From Cherax quadricarinatus (Eukaryota > Arthropoda > Malacostraca > Decapoda > Parastacidae): a stretch of DNA of 64,000 nt. The stretch covers positions 3,063,617 through 3,127,616 of the forward strand of contig NC_091372.1 in assembly GCF_038502225.1 (NCBI RefSeq), given 5' to 3'. The notes below the pieces were generated by a model. The model was not told where the DNA came from. It worked only from the letters and a program-made list of their open reading frames with translations, and did no database searches. Position numbers and translations under genes: made by a program. Of this stretch, positions 1-10,574 are shown piece after piece (within the stretch, counting starts at the first letter, position 1; every line of letters begins with the position of its first letter).

Positions 1-317
1 AGTCAGCATTGGTGAGACAGAGGTCACTGGTGACATGGTCCACAATAGAACCATTCAGTACAGAGTTTTGAATTAATCTTAGTCTGCCCGAAATGCCTAG
101 TCTTGCTAGGTGTGATAGTGGCCCTCTCTGCAATTAGTTTTATATAATATGTAACCCACACAATATCCTATAATATGTAAACCCTACATCATATTCTTTA
201 TAGAGAACAAACTTGATTTGATTTGCTTAGGTACCCTCGAGATACTGTCTTCTGGCGCCCTTACACAGTGCTGGCACCAATGGCTTGTCCAGCATGGCAA
301 AGACTCACAACAAGCTT

Positions 318-975
318 TTTCTTGCTGAATAATCTAAACTGCACAACACATCCCCAATACTCCATTATTGGCAGTGTTGTACAACCCATAAGACAAAAAT
401 AACATGCACATAGGAGAGAGTAGCTTACAACAACATTTCAGTCCGACTTGGACCATTGACAAAGTCACATTAACAGAAAGGAGAGGAGGAGGCAGTAAAT
501 ACATGGAGTCCCATAGACAGGGATGAGACAAGAGAGATAGTATGAAAGGAAGTAGAGAGGTGGTAGTAGTTGTAGTAGTAGTAATAGTACTGGAGTTAAT
601 CAAAGGCCAAGAAAGAGGAGCACTGGAGGAGAGCTAAGGGCCTGCAAGGGGTAGGAACAAAAACACTGAAGGGGAAGGGGGGGAGGAAGTAAAGGACCAA
701 ACACCCAAGGCAGAAGAAAGAAAACCCAAAGAAGAAAGAGAAAAAAAAGGAAAGGGGAAGAGGGAGAAGGAGAAAAAAGAATCAGGTTAAGTCATGGATG
801 TTCTGGAGTTTGGAGCATTTTACAATGTAATGGGAAAGGAAGGCATCCATGGAGACAAAGCCAGGACCAAGATTCATACAAGGAAGGTTGTATATAAGGA
901 GGATTCAACCAAAGGGCGACGAGTTGCTTTTGTGTATTGTTCCAGTCACGGTATTGTGCCTTTTTGTTCTTTTGA
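318..975. repeat. Interspersed repeat of the foldback 'GGTCC' family
   Basis: This stretch shares blocks with 23641-23783 and 48195-48345. Near 405-470 it has the arm that reads GGTCC-AAGTC-GGAC followed by GAAA on the minus strand. Near 932-965 it has the terminal block GTATTGTTCCAGTCACGGTA. Between them is a purine-rich filler (about 590-780). Short open frames here are not genes. It lies just upstream of the first recognised exon and seems to provide the sequence abutting its acceptor. Confidence 0.5.
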
Positions 976-1015
976 CCATACAAGCCCAGCACATAACTCT
1001 GGATTGTTACTACAG

Positions 1016-1115
1016 GTGGCGATGGCAAGTGGCAGCTGCTAGGGATCACAGCTTGGCTGATCCTAATTCACTCACTGATAAAACTGTCAACTTTGGCATG
1101 AAGACTCCTGAACCT
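1016..1115 (+). CDS. SZT2: SZT2-like gene, exon 1 of window (partial gene)
   Basis: First recognisable exon of the large host gene. The acceptor is TACTACAG at 1015, or alternatively TAG at 1041; the donor is CCT|GTAAGT at 1115. It is read in the frame that ends phase 0 and contains DHSLADPNSLTDKTVNFGMK. A stop-free codon frame, a strong donor and phase compatibility with the next exon support it. It is the weakest exon of the chain at its 5' side, because the upstream sequence belongs to an interspersed repeat. More 5' exons must lie outside the window. The assignment to SZT2 rests on the later exons. Confidence 0.55.
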
Positions 1116-1339
1116 GTAAGTTACTTCACTTTGACAAATACCTATTGTACTGTTGGTTAGGTCATCCTGAGATTCATTTTACTTGTGTCATTATTCATGT
1201 CTCATACGTCATGAATGATTTTGAAAGAAGAAATGTTTTAGATAGATTTTACTCATGCCATTGTTCATGTCTCATATGTCATGAATATATTTGAAAGAAA
1301 AGTTTTAGACAGTGCATGGAGATGGGTGGTTTGTAATGG

Positions 1340-1700
1340 ATGTGTTGTTGGAGGGTGTTGAGGGTGACTTTTATGAAGGGGGTTCAGGGAAATCAGGGAT
1401 TAATTTGAATCATAATCTGATTAATCTGGAGGGTTAATCGGATTATGATTCCAGCACACTTCTGGAAAGACAAAGATTGAGTGAATATTGGTGGTTGTTT
1501 TTTCTTCTTTGGGTCACACTGCCTTAACAGGAGATGATGAGATGACTGTTAAGTTGAAAATAATAATATCATCATTATTATGACTATTATTATTATTCTT
1601 GTTATTATTATTTTCAACAAACCGGTCATATCCCATTGAAACAGGGTGACCCAAAAAGAAAAATGAAAGTTCTCAGTAGAGAACCTCGTTGTAGACTTAA
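1340..1700. repeat. Decayed RTE 3' tail (+) followed by a short RTE-derived fragment (-)
   Basis: 1340-1560 resembles the 3' end of the RTE LINE at 55.78-56.1 kb (TTTATGAAGGGGGTTCAGGG, then TTTGGGTCACACTGCCTTA). 1612-1690 is the terminal part of the abundant RTE-derived short element in the opposite orientation (CAACAAACCGGTCATATCCC). Both are old and diverged. The intervening AT-rich triplets look like tail-derived simple sequence. Confidence 0.55.
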
Positions 1701-1761
1701 AAGTCCTCTTTTATCTCTCTCTCTCAAGTAGTCCTGTGCAACAGTCATATGTTTATATCAG

Positions 1762-2018
1762 ATTATTCTGCAGCGTTCTCGTCATGATTCTGGCAGTTCT
1801 ACAAAAGGTGTCAGTGCTAGTGGCCCTACTGATCTTCGGCGCTCACTGTCACTCAAGTCTAACCTGCCCAGCCCTATTCAACGTCGGCGCCACGTGACAG
1901 GTGGAGACGAGAAGTGGCACGACGCACTCTGCTCTAACTACCTTAAGGAATATATCCAGTATTTGCAGAGCTTAGGGTTTCTTACACTAAATGTGACATG
2001 CGCACCCCAGCAACATGG
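1762..2018 (+). CDS. SZT2: SZT2-like gene, exon 2 of window
   Basis: Exon of 257 bp with acceptor TATATCAG at 1761 (a second in-frame acceptor, CTGCAG, ends at 1773) and donor CATGG|GTGAGT. It encodes about 85 residues. The first part is Ser/Arg-rich and low in order (SLKSNLPSPIQRRR). It is followed by a conserved-looking segment with EKWHDALCSNYLKEYIQYLQ and SLGFLTLNV. It ends with two bases of a Gly codon, which the first base of the next exon completes. Codon use is GC-richer than the flanking introns. In SZT2 such Tyr/Leu-rich helices alternate with disordered linkers; placing this exon within the family is inference. Confidence 0.78.
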
Positions 2019-3439
2019 GTGAGTACTTGCAGCTTCATTAATAAGTCAGACCTCTGAGTCTGTATAGATTTTGTAAATGGGGCCTCTTTATAACATTAAT
2101 AATAATGACAATAATAATAATTCTATGTTAAGTGATAATAAGGTTTAAGGATAACAATAATATTTCTATTTATGTTACATGATCATAAGGTTTAAGGATA
2201 ATAATAATGATGATTTTACTAATACTGTACAGTATATAGTATTATAGTTTAACCCTTTCAGGGTCGAGAGGCCCTCTCCTAAACTTGTTCTCAGGGTCGA
2301 AAATTTTTCGAAAAAAAAAAAATTATTTTTTATTTTGCCCTTTTTGAGTCCTATTTTAAGCCAATTCCAATGCACCAGTCGACAAAAATCATAATTATTT
2401 CGTTAGAACTCCATTTATTCTATCGAATGAGTACAAGAAGCCAGTCAGTTACTGATTTCAAGTACCCAATAAAGTGGTCAGAAATTGGCAATTTTGCCAA
2501 TTTCACACAAATTTCAAAAGATACCAATTTCAAAATAGGGTCCAGAATAAACAAGACAGACATTCCTGGCACTAAAATAACATTTTCTCAGTTCATTAGT
2601 CACATCCCCAGACCCCCCCTTACTTTTCTTTTGCTTTCCACTTTGAACTTTTATTCTCACAAAAAATAGAAGATTTACTCTTATGCAAACTACTGCATTA
2701 ATGTAAAAATGGTATAAATAATATCAGCACACTTGTGAAAGAATATTAGACTCGCCAGTTGACGTGTATTGGATGCATGGCATGATTTGTTTACTTTTGA
2801 ACATTTTATTTTTTTTATTTATTTATTTATTTATTTATTTATTAATTTGAACATGATACAGAGAAGTACAAAAGAATACAGTTAAATGCAGCATGCCAAA
2901 GCCCCTTGTATGCAGAGCATTATGGGCAGGCTTAAAATTAACTTAAGATTAACTAAGCAATGATATATTCAGTGGTACAAAAATTATTGTAAACAGATAA
3001 CAATTTAGTACAGATGAGTATTACAAAGACAGGTCATATGGTCATTTACTGTGTTGCTGTGTAATCACTAGAATGGAGTATTCTGTTAGGTAATGAAGTT
3101 AATTAGTAACAAAGTTTGATTGGGTCACAGGTTGACATTTATGAGATACAATAATGAGATACATATATGAGATACAATTATTCAGTATTTATTTAGTTGT
3201 GGGTGAGTAAGTGATTTTTGAGAAGAGACTTGAATTTATAAACAGACAGTGTTTCTTTTATATTCACAGGTAATGAATTCCAGATTTTAGGGCCTTTTAT
3301 GTGCATTGAGTTTTTGCATAGCGTGAGATGGACACGAGGAACATCAAAGAGTGATCTGTGTCTTGTGTTATGGTCATGTGTTCTGTTGAGGTTGGTAAGG
3401 AGATGTTTGAGGGGAGTGTTTATGTCAGAGTTAAGTGTT

Positions 3440-4225
3440 CTATGTATGTAGTAGGTGCAGTAATAAGTATGGATGTTTTGTAATGTGAGTAGGTGTAGAG
3501 TTTTGAATATTGGTGAAGTGTGCTGTCTGTAGTGGGAATTTTTTTATCATTCTGACTGCAGCCTTTTGTTGGGTGATTAGTGGTCTGAGATGGTTTATTG
3601 TTGTTGAGCCCCATGCACAAATTCTATAGGTGAGATAGGGGTAAATAAGTGAGTGATATAGGGCCAGGAGGGCTGACTGTCGAACATAGTACCATATCTT
3701 CGATAGTATGCCTACGGTCTTGGAAATATTTTTGGAAATTTGTTGTATATGTGTTTGAAATTTGAGTCTATTATCAAGGTGGATTCCTAGGAATTTTCCC
3801 TCTGTGAGTTTTGTGATAGGTGATCCATTTATCATTATGTTAAGAGACACATCTGCAGCTCTGTTACCAAACTGAATGTAGTAGGTTTTGTCAATGTTTA
3901 GAGTAAGTTTGTTGGCCCTCATCCAGGTTGATATTTTCTGTAATTCGGTATTTACAATATTTGCTAGCATGACTGGGCTCGGGTGAGAGTAGACGTATGT
4001 AGTGTCATCTGCAAATAGTGTGGGTTTGAGTAGTTGCGATGCATTTGGTAGGTCATTTATGTATATGAGAACGAGAAGAGGGCCTAGGACACTTCCCTGT
4101 GGGACACCAACTGTAATTGGCTGTGCGGAAGAGTTTGCCCCATTTGTGTACACATATTGGCTTCTGTTGCTGAGGTATGGCTTTAGGTAGTTGAGGGAGT
4201 GCCCTCTTATACCATAGTGCGACAA
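3440..4225 (-). pseudogene. LINE reverse transcriptase, C-terminal part
   Basis: Open frame of about 260 residues carrying RT motifs. QGSVLGPLLVLIYINDLP (motif B region) comes first, then LFADDTTYV with the catalytic Asp pair (motif C), then the thumb with GKFLGIHLDNRLKFQTHIQQ, and a conserved tail YPYLTYRICAWG. It would copy the element's RNA by target-primed reverse transcription. The N-terminal half lies across the insertion at 4237-4398, so the protein cannot be made whole. Confidence 0.8.
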
Positions 4226-4236
4226 TTTTATGTGGA

Positions 4237-4398
4237 CTCAAGAAATCGTAATGACACGATTGCAAACAAACCATACCCCCGGCCGGGATTGAACCCGCGT
4301 TAGCCACTAGACCAGCTAGCTGGTCTAGTGGCTAACGCGACGGGCTGGAGTTTTGAGACTCTATGACCACGGGTTCAATCCCGGCCGGGGGTATGGTT
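4237..4398. mobile_element. Palindromic tRNA-like element with 13-bp target duplication
   Basis: A 162-bp insertion in the RT gene, flanked by the direct repeat AATTTTATGTGGA (4224-4236 and 4399-4411). The right arm (+ strand) is a tRNA-like block with an A-box-like TGGTCTAGTGGCTAACGC and a B-box-like GGTTCAATCC, ending GGCCGGGGGTATGG. The left arm is an inverted copy lacking about 33 bp between the two boxes. The arms meet at ACCAGCTAGCTGGT. It is the same family as the array at 22379-23361. Confidence 0.85.
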
Positions 4399-4411
4399 AA
4401 TTTTATGTGGA

Positions 4412-4799
4412 GCAAGTCGTGGTCAGCTGTATCGAAAGCTTTACGTAAGTCAATGAAGATCCCCAGTGGGACTTCTTTTTTCTCTATTGCCGTATAAATA
4501 TGTTCTAGCATGTGGATAATAGCATCATTAGTATTTTTATTAGGCCTGAACTCAATTTGACAGGGGTTGAGTATGTTGTGGGAGATATGGAAGGAATAGA
4601 TATGCTTATGGATTAATTTTTCAAAGATTTTAGAGAGAGGGTTTAAGTTGGATATTGGCCTATAGTTATTCAAGTCTGTGTGGTCTCCTCCTTTATGGAT
4701 TGCGGTGACCCTTGCTATTTTGAGAATTGTAGGAAAGGTAGAGGATTCAGTGGATTTGTTAAAGAGTGTTGCAATGATTGGTGATAGCACCTGTGACAC
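4412..4799 (-). pseudogene. LINE reverse transcriptase, N-terminal part
   Basis: Continuous frame with the early RT motifs: ARVTAIHKGGD, NYRPISNLNPLSKIFEKL, a degenerate FRPNKNTNDAIIHML, and motif A in IFIDLRKAFDT with the first catalytic Asp. A normal element has Val-Asp-His after FDT; here it is Ala-Asp-His. It is separated from the C-terminal half by the palindromic insertion. A frameshift or stop separates it from the endonuclease upstream. Confidence 0.8.
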
Positions 4800-5371
4800 T
4801 TTTTTGTATATAATGGGTGGTAAGGTATTTAAATCTCCTGTCTTGTTTTTTTAGTTTGTTGATAATAAGGGAGACTTCAGTTGGGTTAGTCGGAGCTAGG
4901 AACAGTGTGTTTGGGTAGTTGCCAGTGGGGTAGTCATTGGGTGGGGTATCTGAGCTTGGGATTTCATCAGCAAGGCTTTTTCCTATAGTGGAGAAGAAAT
5001 CATTGAGTCTGTTTGCTGTTTCAGCAGGTGGGAATTGGGGTTCATCTGGTTTTGTTAATTTAATTTCACTATTTCGTGTTATCTTTTTGTTCCTAGTATT
5101 TCTGATAGAGTTTTCCAGGTCTTTTTTATGTCACCTCGTAAGTTGGATAATCTGTTCTCATAATACAATTTTTTAGCCCTTCTTATTAGGCTGGTTAGGA
5201 TTGACGAGTAACATTTGTTTGGTCTCTGGTTATGTGGCCCATTCTGTACTGTTTTTCGTATAGGTGCTTTGTATTTATGGATTTGAGGATACTGGGTGTT
5301 AGCCAGGGACTGTTCAGTCTCTTTGCAGTCATCTGTTTAGTTTTTTTAGGACAGTGCTTGTTATAGAGGTA

Positions 5372-6307
5372 CTAGGTCTTTTTTAGAAAATTATTAATAC
5401 ATTCGTCAATATCTGTATAGATTTCTAGCTCAGTGTGCCAGTCAATGTTTGTTACTGCTGCTGTGAAATTATTAATGGCTGCCTCATTGTGAAGTCTGAA
5501 AGTGACTTTAGTAGTGTCTAGCTGTAATTTGCCAAGGTATGTTATGAGGAAGGTAGGGTAATGGTCTGTGGTATTATCTGTGATTATGCCTGATCTTAAG
5601 GGGGATATGGTGTTGGTCCAGATGTGGTCTAGTAGGGAAACACTAGTCTCTGTAACTCTTGTAGGTTTTGTTACTGTTGGTAGCAACATGCAGTTACTCA
5701 TAGTGTTTGTGAATTCAGTAACATGTGGGTCTTGGTCTTGTAGGAGATTTATATTGAAGTCACCTGAGAGTAGTAAGTGATCTTCGTTCATGCGTGCATC
5801 AGTTATCATACTTCCTAGGTTGTCACTAAAACGGCTAATGTTTGACTGTGGTACTCTGTAGATGTTTATCACTGTGAGTGGTTTTTGTAGGTATTTGGAT
5901 TTGAATTTAGCTATTATATATTCCCCATGTTCATCCCTTATGCAAGTATTAGTGATACATTCTAGTTGGTCTGAGTAGTATATAGCTGTGCCACCCCGTT
6001 GTTGATCTGGCCTACAGTTGTTTATGGCTGTGTAACCAGGAATGGCATAGACATCTGTAGTATCAGGCTTTAGCCAGGTTTCGGTGAGAGTAATGATGGA
6101 CATACTGGCATGCAGAGAATTTAGTAATGCTATGAGGTCATCGTAATGTTTGCTTAAAGATCTGATATTGTAGTTAAAGACAGTTATGTTGTTGTTGGCT
6201 CTGAGAAGTGCCTTTGATTGTTCTGCTGTGTAGTAATTACAGTTACTGTTTGATTCATTTAAGCCATTAGATAAGAGGTTGGTATCAGGATCAATGCTAG
6301 TTATCAT
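5372..6307 (-). pseudogene. LINE APE-type endonuclease domain
   Basis: A 311-residue open frame with the order expected of an apurinic/apyrimidinic-like endonuclease: FNYNIRSLSKHYDDL (N-terminal Asn motif), IITLTETWLKPD with the catalytic Glu, GYTAINNCRPDQQRGGTAIY, LLLSGDFNINLL (Asp/Asn motif), SLLDHIWTN, and TTDHYPTFL with the final Asp-His. All key residues appear present. The enzyme would nick target DNA to prime reverse transcription. The start at 6307 is the first Met after the 5' UTR repeats. The frame ends before the RT begins, so the element is dead. Confidence 0.82.
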
Positions 6308-6339
6308 AAGATTTATAGTGAATCTATAGTTAGAATTAA

Positions 6340-6690
6340 GTATAAGACAAAGTAAATATTCTAAAGCTATAAAATAGCACCTGAATTATTTTAACAAATG
6401 TAAAAAATATGAGCTAAGGTAGCTCTTTAAAGCTAAAATAAATGAGGCAATATAAAAGGGACTAAAATAATTTGTGGTGAACAAAAAAGTGGTAATCAAA
6501 TAAATAAATATAATGGCAAAATAATGAACTTATTACACTTTAGCACCTGAGAATAGCACTTTGATTATTTTAACAATTGTGAATATATGAACTAAGGTAG
6601 TTATTTAAAGCTAAAATAAAAGAGAAAAAAAATAAGGGACTAAATTAAGTAATGGTAAACAAAGTTAAAATGACAGATAGTCACTATGAT
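6340..6690 (-). repeat. Two tandem ~190-bp monomers in the LINE 5' region
   Basis: Two related blocks (about 6340-6530 and 6540-6690) both contain AGCACCTGA..., GATTATTTTAAC, GAACTAAGGTAG and TAAAGCTAAAATAAA, followed by GGGACTAAA. They lie directly upstream of the endonuclease start. Position and tandem layout suggest promoter-bearing 5' monomers, as known for some LINEs; promoter activity is inference. Confidence 0.55.
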
Positions 6691-7119
6691 ATAATAAAAA
6701 AATTCTGCTTATTTGAGCTCTATTTCAAGGTACTTTTCATTGTGAAACCAATCAAAATCATCTCAATTTCTGTAATATGTCTTCCATTCTATAAAATGAC
6801 ACCAAGAAAATGAGAATACAACCATAAATACCATACGAAAATACACTGCAAAGTCACTGTTTTAAATAAAAAACACAGTCGGATTTTTGTTTTCTTATGC
6901 GCTGTGTGCTGCAGGATTTTTTTAATACTGTGCACACTGACCACACAGACCCATTCTTTCATGTGCAGGCCCACCAGCTTTCGCTAGATTTGAAGGTGCT
7001 AGAATTTACGCATACTAGTACGGCACCAACCCTGGCATGCAAGCTGTACTAGTATGACACCAACCCTGAAAGGGTTAATTATTTTTAGGAAGATATTGTA
7101 CAGGTTTATTTATGGAAGA

Positions 7120-7600
7120 AGAAAAAAGAGAATGTAACAGAGTATAGTGGTAGCAGCACTTTCTATAAGAGAATGAAGCATAGGTTGTGAATGTTGTGGT
7201 GAGGAGGAGATGCATGTTTGAGAACAACTTATGGTGTGAACATTATACAGAGCATTCTGATTATGGAAGGTGAAAGACAGTTGGGGGTGACCAAGGGTAT
7301 AATTCAGAGGGCTCAGGAGGAAGTGTGGGCATTTAGGGGGGATGAAGAGGAGTAGGATGTCAGTGTGTGTATATATTTGGGGTGGAAGATAGAGTTGGCT
7401 TTTATGAACGTGTTTTGGAGTGTGAGGAAGGTAACATTTATGAAAGGATTCAAGAAACAATTGAGTAAGCATAGTGCCTGCACTCTGAAGGAGTGTGAAG
7501 GATGTTGCATTTCAGAGGATCATCTGAACTATGTCAGCACACGTATGGCAAAAGAGTGGTTGAATGAATAATAGTGAAAAATAATCTAGTAGTTGCTGTT
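7120..7600 (+). repeat. Strongly decayed RTE LINE 3' region
   Basis: Order and wording follow the C-terminal end of the RTE ORF and 3' UTR. There is a GAAGCATAGGTTGTGAATG block, AACATTATACAGAGCATTC, CAGAGGGCTCAGGAGG, then AACATTTATGAAAGGATTCA and TGCCTGCACTCTGAAGGAG. There are many substitutions and small deletions, so it is much older than the copy at 52.4 kb. No coding potential remains. It abuts the right end of the piggyBac-like element. Confidence 0.6.
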
Positions 7601-7668
7601 ATTGAATTTTTATAGACTTAATATTCGTTAAAAAATTTAATAAGAGGTCAATTATGTCCAATAACCAG

Positions 7669-7828
7669 GCGCAACATTGGGCGAGAGGCAGAAAGTCGAG
7701 GTTTCCGAGTGAAGGAAGTGCGATTTAGTGAGAAAGTCACTAAGGATCCCACTTATTTACTGAAGAATGTCTTGGGTGGTACAATTCTGTTGGAGATAAG
7801 CTTCTTAGAGCCTTACTTCTTTGCTAAG
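7669..7828 (+). CDS. SZT2: SZT2-like gene, exon 3 of window
   Basis: Exon of 160 bp, acceptor AATAACCAG and donor GCTAAG|GTACGC. Its first base completes the Gly codon of exon 2, and 53 codons follow without a stop, ending in phase 0. Residues include RNIGREAESRGFRVKEVRFS, TYLLKNVLGGTILLEISFLE and PYFFAK. The hydrophobic beta-like run near the end (GTILLEISFLEPYFF) suggests a buried core segment. No known motif is seen. The exon is the only island of coding-type composition between two repeat-filled introns. Confidence 0.8.
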
Positions 7829-8184
7829 GTACGCAGTAATATGTATAGGGTTTTAAAATTCTTTCATATTTCAAGGGTTTGATTAATTTATGTAATCAAA
7901 ATGTATATTTTAATATACAGTCAGCCTTCTCATGAAGCTCCTCTTTATAGTGCAATTTTTAAAAACTTTGATTGAAAAAGTGTATAATAAGTGGTATAGC
8001 ATGCACTATGATAGCTTTTTATCTATGTGATATTCAATTTTGAATATACTTTTTCATAGCTTTTTGCAAAAAAGTTTCACTATACAGACAAGCTCTATAA
8101 AAGTGCTGGCGGTATTTGCTATGATGCAAAATAATGTTGTTTTATAATATTTAGTTTACATTTGTTACAAGATAATTATGTTAA

Positions 8185-9276
8185 CTCTTTGAGGGTCCAG
8201 ACCCCCAATCTGAAAATTCCCCACAGGCTCCAAGAATTTTTCAAAAAAAAATTTATTATTTTTTCTCATGAAATGGTAGAGAATCTTTTTCTGAAGGTAA
8301 TAAAACATAAAGTACGAAATCTGATCAAAAATTGACAAAATTACACTATCGCGAATTTTGCTGTGTCAGCTATATTCATGCATTGGCAATTTTTGCCCAA
8401 TTTGAGTCCTATTTTTGGCCACTTTGAGTCCTATTTTTGGCCAATTACATTGTTTCATTAGACCAAATTCTTAACTATTTCAGTACCATGTGTTCCATTT
8501 TATCTGTTGAGCACAAGAAATCACCCGATTAACTATTTCAACTACCCAATAAAGTGATCGGAAATTGATAATTTGGCCAATTTCACACAAAGTTCAAAAT
8601 ACTTCAGTTTCACAGTAGGGTCCAGAATAAACAGTGCAGCTATTCCTTGCTTGAAAATAACATTTCCTCTGTTTATTAGTTATGTTTCCAGGCTTTACAG
8701 ATGAATTCCATTTTTATTTTTTGTTCACATAAAGAATTTTTATTCACACCGAAAAATAGATTTACTGTTATGCAATATTGTAATAATTGTATAAATAATA
8801 TCAGTGAATTTATAAATGCACATTTGACTCGCCAGTTGATATGTATTGGATATGTGATGTGATTTGTTTACTCTCGAATCGGCAAAAATCGAATATTTCT
8901 GGTACATTGAGCTCAATTTCAAGCTACTTTCACTTCTAAAACCAATCAAAATCATCTTTATTTCTGTAATATGTCTTCCATTCTATCAAATGAAACCAAG
9001 AAACTGAGAATACAACTGTAAAAACCATACAGAAATACACCGCAAAGTCACTATTTTAATCTAAAACCATGGTCGCAGTTTTTTTCTCCCATTATGCACT
9101 GCGTGCTACAGGATTTGTTTTATATGGTACACACTTACCACATAGATGCATTCTCTTGTATCAAGGCCCAAATTTACCACTCACAGCTTATTTGAGTGAG
9201 CTGAGCTCATGATGTAGTACTATGGTTTATCCCCTGGCTTCAAAGCCGTAGAACTACGGGACAGACCCGCAAAGGG
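8185..9276. mobile_element. piggyBac-like non-autonomous element, ~1.09 kb
   Basis: Left end TTAA|CTCTTTGAGGGTCC at 8181, right end GACCCGCAAAGGG|TTAT at 9280, so one target copy has decayed. The interior is AT-rich and non-coding and aligns in order with 32003-33067 and with 43038-44112 in reverse (shared blocks such as ATAATATCAG, TGTAATATGTCTTCCATTCT). A subterminal CGTAGAACTACGGG palindrome is present. Confidence 0.72.
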
Positions 9277-9427
9277 TTATTGCACCATGAAGAGTTAAAT
9301 AGCTTTTACCTTTAAATTTAACATTACTTACTTCAACATGATTATAATTGTTTTTTTCAACCAGTTTTCTGTTATTCACAAATTGTTAATGTTGGTTTGT
9401 CATTACTCACAGTTTTCATTTTTGCAG

Positions 9428-9478
9428 ATATATGTGTTAGAGTCATGTAGGCTGGAGGGAAAGAAGCTATCATCACAG
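9428..9478 (+). CDS. SZT2: SZT2-like gene, exon 4 of window (51 bp)
   Basis: A small exon with a strong acceptor (TTTTCATTTTTGCAG) and donor CACAG|GTAAAG. It is 17 codons, phase 0 to phase 0, and encodes IYVLESCRLEGKKLSSQ. It fits exactly between exon 3 (ends phase 0) and exon 5 (starts phase 0). On its own it would be too short to trust; the splice signals and phase fit carry the call. Confidence 0.68.
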
Positions 9479-9580
9479 GTAAAGTGGCAACTCATATTCC
9501 TGTTAAGTTGGTCCTGGCACTTACAATGTAAGCTTGAAAGAATCACAAATACTGAAACTCCTTCATATAAAAAGTGCATT

Positions 9581-10046
9581 CTTTTCTTTCTTTCAACAAA
9601 CTGGCCATATCCCACCGAGGCAGGGTGGTCCGAGAAGAAAAACAAAAGTTTCTCTTTTTTACTTTAGTAATGTATACAGAAGAAGGAATTACTAGCCTCT
9701 TGCTCCCGGCATTTTTGTCACCTCTTATGACACACATGGCTTACAGAGGAAGAATTCTGTTCCACTTCCCCATGGAGATAGAAAATAAACAAGAACAAGA
9801 ACTAGTAAGAAAATAGAAAAACTCAGAAAGGTGTGTATATATATGCTTGTACATGCAAGTGTAGTGTGACCTAAGTTTAAGTAGAAGTAGCAAGAAGTAC
9901 CTGAAATCTTGAATGTTTATGAGAGAGAAAGAAAACACCAGCAATCCTACCATCATGTAAAATAATTACAGGCTTTCATTTTACACTCACTTGGTAGGAC
10001 AGTAGTACCTCCCTGGGCAGTTGCTATCTACCAACCTACTACCTAG
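9581..10046 (-). mobile_element. RTE-derived short non-autonomous element, full length
   Basis: About 466 bp in minus orientation. It starts (its 3' end) with CTTTCAACAAACTGGCCATA and ends (its 5' end) at CCAACCTACTACCTAG. The 5' ~390 bp match the 5' UTR of the RTE LINE at 52431-52850. The last ~60 bp match that LINE's 3' end. It lies in the intron just after exon 4. Confidence 0.8.
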
Positions 10047-10179
10047 GAAAACATGCATTAGACAAATATATATTTTTGGAAAAGTTTAATAAAAAGCAGT
10101 TTTGCAAAGCTCATATGTGTTATGCATGACTATTGTAGCAAATCTAAATAAAAAACTTGGAAATGTTTGCTTTGATCTT

Positions 10180-10490
10180 CTGGTACCATGTCCAAGTTGA
10201 TACAGCCGTGTTCAAGTTGATACAGCCATATCCTAGTTGATACAGCCATGTTTGAGTTGATACAGCCATGTCCTAGCTGATATAGCCGTGTCCTAGTTGA
10301 TATAGCTGTGTCCTGGTTGACACAGCCATGTCCGGGTTGATTCAACAGTGTCCAGGTTGATACAGCAGTGTCCAGATTGATACAGCAGTGTCCAAGTTAA
10401 TACAGCAGTGTCCAAATTGATAAAGCAGTGTCCAGGTTGGTACAGCTGTGTCCAACTTAATACAGCAGTGTCCAACTTGATACAGAAGTT
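10180..10490. repeat. 20-bp minisatellite
   Basis: About 15 imperfect tandem copies of a 20-bp unit, consensus close to TTGATACAGCCATGTCCAAG. Variation is mainly at two or three positions, and the unit drifts from GCCATG to GCAGTG along the array. Apparent open frames on the minus strand are by-products of the repeat. Confidence 0.9.
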
Positions 10491-10574
10491 TGTCTCTTGT
10501 ATTGTTCAGTTTGCCCAACCATGGTATTGCGACATTTATTCTTCCTGAATGTTAAATTATGAATGCAATTCACA

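Larger units (their letters stand above)
2845..6690 (-). mobile_element. Jockey/CR1-superfamily LINE, nearly complete but degraded
   Basis: A non-LTR retrotransposon on the minus strand. It has a 5' region with tandem repeats (6340-6690), an APE-type endonuclease (5372-6307), reverse transcriptase (about 3440-4799) and a 3' UTR ending in a (TTTA)n run at 2810-2845. The reading frame is broken between endonuclease and RT, and the RT is further split by a 162-bp palindromic insertion. No gag-like ORF1 is visible. It inserted into a piggyBac-like element within an SZT2 intron. Assignment to Jockey/CR1 is by RT style (IFIDLRKAFDT, GVPQGSVLGPLL, LFADDTTYV) and should be tested by phylogeny. Confidence 0.8.
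2253..7074. mobile_element. piggyBac-like non-autonomous element, split by a LINE
   Basis: The left end is TTAA|CCCTTTCAGGGTC at 2249 and the right end is ACCCTGAAAGGG|TTAA at 7078, so terminal inverted repeats are flanked by TTAA, the target duplication typical of piggyBac. The element's own sequence is 2253-2805 and about 6690-7074; the middle is the minus-strand LINE. No transposase frame is present. The uninterrupted relative at 32003-33067 shows that about 1.07 kb is the native length. Confidence 0.75.

Noticed and set aside
849..1160. 103-codon frame as a gene start
   Set aside because: The upstream half is interspersed repeat; only the part after the acceptor belongs to an exon.
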